From NCBI RefSeq assembly GCF_003945345.1, contig NZ_AP019308.1, positions 62,001-126,000 on the forward strand: 64,000 nucleotides of DNA, read 5' to 3'. This stretch comes from Paenibacillus baekrokdamisoli (GTDB lineage Bacteria > Bacillota > Bacilli > Paenibacillales > Paenibacillaceae). Made by a program: the position numbers and the translations under genes. Positions 62,000-64,000 of the stretch are shown here, piece after piece. Within the stretch, counting starts at the first letter, position 1. Every line of letters begins with the position of its first letter. The notes beneath the pieces are model-generated. The model was not told where the DNA came from. It worked only from the letters and a program-made list of their open reading frames with translations, and did not search any database.

Positions 62000-64000
62000 A
62001 TGAAAAAGGTATATAAAGGTGCAAAAACGAGAGAAATCTCCTTTCCGATTGGTGGAATTGGGAGCGGTTGCATTGGCTTATCCGGCAACGGAAGATTGAT
62101 AGATTGGGAAATTTTCAACCGTCCCAACAAAAAGAGTTTTAACGGTTTTAGCCACTTTTCGATAAAAGCAGAGCAGGATGGACAGTTGTTGGATGCCCGA
62201 GTTTTAAACGGTGATTTACAATCTCCTTACCTCGGAGAGCACATCAGAGGTGGTTCCTTACATAGTGGATATGGATTCGGTCCGGAGAGTCAGACAATGG
62301 CGGGTATGCCGCATTTCGAACAGGCGGAATTCATTGGAGAATTTCCTTTGGCCTCCATGAAATTTGCGGATCAAGCCTTTCCAGGTCAAATCGAATTGCT
62401 TGCTTTCAACCCCTTCATTCCATTGAACGATGGTGATTCAAGCATTCCTGCTGCTTTCTTCGAGTGGGAATGCTTAAATACGAGTGATGCTCCCATTACA
62501 TACTCGCTATGTTTGTCTGTGGGGAATCCAGTTCCTACAGAGAGAGTCATTCACCGATATGAAGAAATGATAGCAGATCAGGGCCAGAGCATTCATACCA
62601 TGAAGCTTTCCTCCAATCAATTTGATGCGGAGCATCCGCAGTATGGAGATTTGTGTATAGCCACAGATGCTAAAGAAGTCAGTCATCAAGCCTATTGGTA
62701 CAGAGGCGGATGGTGCGATGCACTGGAAATGTTCTGGCATGACTTTACAACGCCAGGTTGTTTGAAGAACAGACTGTACCCGGAAGAGGAACGTCCGTCG
62801 GACAGGAACAAAGATACGGCTTCCCTGGCTGCACATTTGCATTTGCAGCCAGGCGAGAAAGGTAAAGTGAGGTTTTCGATCAGTTGGAACTATCCAAACA
62901 TGAACAACTATTGGAATCCGCTTCAAACAGGCAATAATGGTTGGAAAAATTACTACGCCACATTGTTCGAAGACTCCTGTGCAAGCTCGTTATATGCTCT
63001 ACAGCATTGGGACCGGCTGCTTGCTGAAACGTTAGCTTTTAAAGAAGCCTTATTCTCTTCAACGCTGCCAGAAGTGGTGAAAGAGGCTATTTCCGCGAAT
63101 TTATCCGTAATGAAGTCTGCGACTAGTTTACGATTAACGGACGGCTCCTTCTACGGCTTCGAGGGCTGTATAGCGGACACCGGGTGCTGTGAAGGCTCTT
63201 GCTCACATGTATGGAATTATGCATATGCGCTGCCTTTTCTGTTTCCCAGTCTAGAACGAAGCATGCGTGATCTTGACTTCCGTTATAATGCACGCTCCGA
63301 TGGACGAATGTCGTTCAGGCTCATGCTGCCACTCGGCCGTGAGGCACAAGATTCCCGCGCCTGCGCGGATGGCCAATTCGGCGGGGTCATTAAAGCCTAT
63401 CGCGATTGGAAAATCTCCGGGGATACGGAATGGTTAAGAGCAAATTGGCTTGCTATTAAACAATCGATTGAATATGCATGGGCAGAGAGCAACGAAGATC
63501 TATGGGATCCCTTACAAAAGGGTGTTTTGGTAGGCAGACAGCACCACACGTTGGACATGGAGCTTTATGGTCCTAATTCCTGGTTAAGCGGATTCTATCT
63601 CGCTGCCTTGAAAGCTGGCGTAGAAATGGCTGCTTACTTGGGGGAAAGCGACACGGCAGAAGTCTACGAGCGAATTTTTTTAAATGGTAGAGAGTGGATT
63701 AATAAGCATTTGTTTAATGGGTCCTATTATTTGCAACAAATTGATTTGTCGGATCAAACCATTCTGAGCCAGTTGGGGGAAGAAGCGGTTGAAAGTTATT
63801 GGAATAGTGAACTGGCCGAAATTAAATATCAGATCGCAGAGGGCTGCACCATAGACCAGGTCGTCGCACAGTGGCATGCCAATTTATGCGGGCTGGGGGA
63901 TATATTTGATAAGGCTCAGACCCGTATAGCATTGCAATCTTTATATCGGCATAACTTCAAATCGAGTATGAGAAATGAAGCTAATACTTGGCGCCTATTT
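62000..64000 (+). CDS. GH116 beta-glycosidase, partial (runs off window)
   Basis: The first 667 residues are in the window; the frame is open at the right edge. ATG behind AAGAGAGGAGAAATAT. Start ISFPIGGIGSGCIGLSGNGRL and IDWEIFNRPNKKSF are the hallmarks of the bile-acid beta-glucosidase/GBA2-like N-domain. The second domain is the GH116 (DUF608-type) barrel, with VWNYAYALPFLFPSLERSMR and HHTLDMELYGPNSW, the latter probably holding the nucleophile region. No signal peptide: a cytoplasmic beta-glucosidase or beta-xylosidase. Under the divergent AraC regulator. Confidence 0.9.
   Translation, partial: MKKVYKGAKTREISFPIGGIGSGCIGLSGNGRLIDWEIFNRPNKKSFNGFSHFSIKAEQDGQLLDARVLNGDLQSPYLGEHIRGGSLHSGYGFGPESQTMAGMPHFEQAEFIGEFPLASMKFADQAFPGQIELLAFNPFIPLNDGDSSIPAAFFEWECLNTSDAPITYSLCLSVGNPVPTERVIHRYEEMIADQGQSIHTMKLSSNQFDAEHPQYGDLCIATDAKEVSHQAYWYRGGWCDALEMFWHDFTTPGCLKNRLYPEEERPSDRNKDTASLAAHLHLQPGEKGKVRFSISWNYPNMNNYWNPLQTGNNGWKNYYATLFEDSCASSLYALQHWDRLLAETLAFKEALFSSTLPEVVKEAISANLSVMKSATSLRLTDGSFYGFEGCIADTGCCEGSCSHVWNYAYALPFLFPSLERSMRDLDFRYNARSDGRMSFRLMLPLGREAQDSRACADGQFGGVIKAYRDWKISGDTEWLRANWLAIKQSIEYAWAESNEDLWDPLQKGVLVGRQHHTLDMELYGPNSWLSGFYLAALKAGVEMAAYLGESDTAEVYERIFLNGREWINKHLFNGSYYLQQIDLSDQTILSQLGEEAVESYWNSELAEIKYQIAEGCTIDQVVAQWHANLCGLGDIFDKAQTRIALQSLYRHNFKSSMRNEANTWRLF

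Noticed and set aside
62507..62926. 139-residue minus-strand frame
   Set aside because: Antisense to the GH116 gene, which is continuous across the region to the window end.

Overview
The window looks like a chromosomal segment of a spore-forming Firmicute of the Paenibacillus/Cohnella type. Three things point there: sporulation and germination genes (gerE, a YhcN/YlaJ lipoprotein, a complete gerA-type operon); families typical of Paenibacillaceae (YesM/YesN two-component pair with an LplA/B/C-like sugar ABC importer, GH78 and GH116 glycosidases, AraC regulators, a BstA-like DinB protein); and strong AGGAGG ribosome sites with intrinsic terminators throughout. I see no rRNA, tRNA, CRISPR array, insertion sequence or prophage.

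Layout. 0.3-5.6 kb: a degenerate J-domain membrane protein, fabH behind a FapR-like operator, a class III nucleotidyl cyclase broken by two single-base frameshifts, a spore lipoprotein and gerE. 5.8-7.85 kb: a compact agr-like quorum-sensing operon on the minus strand (small HTH regulator, multi-pass membrane protein without a kinase domain, AgrB, a 43-residue AgrD not listed by a simple ORF scan, and a LytTR protein without a receiver). Its promoter carries two related palindromes. 8.5-15.7 kb: YesM/YesN and a carbohydrate ABC importer, with a repeat-built hairpin between the binding-protein gene and the permeases. 16-19.6 kb: a carbon-flux cluster (CcpN, PPDK regulatory protein, GlpX, transaldolase-like protein), interrupted by an 82-bp tandem repeat and a long palindromic element. 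19.8-32.3 kb: TetR/MFS pair, glutaminase, TPR protein, orphan sensor kinase, SWIM protein plus SNF2 helicase, small proteins, aldo/keto reductase. 32.6-47 kb: GH78 rhamnosidase, MFS, BstA-like protein, SDR, YfbR, fumarase, BASS transporter, PhoR/PhoP-like pair, AraC regulator divergent from a Gfo/Idh/MocA dehydrogenase.

47-50.3 kb: a cytochrome bd operon on the minus strand (38-residue membrane protein, cydA, cydB, CydS-like 40-residue peptide) with a Rex-like operator; the second copy of the palindromic element lies between cydB and the CydS-like gene. 50.5-54.2 kb: gerA operon followed by a decayed fragment of D-serine dehydratase. 54.8-64 kb: a GDPD with membrane domain, polysaccharide deacetylase, an ABC-2 exporter with a regulator that fuses a pseudo-ABC ATPase to LytTR and appears to have its direct-repeat binding site just upstream of the exporter promoter, and an AraC regulator divergent from a GH116 glycosidase that runs off the right edge.

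The two most interesting systems are the agr-like operon, whose predicted autoinducer uses serine as ring nucleophile and whose receptor candidate has no kinase, and the pseudo-ABC/LytTR regulator with its exporter. All calls come from reading the sequence; no database search was run.
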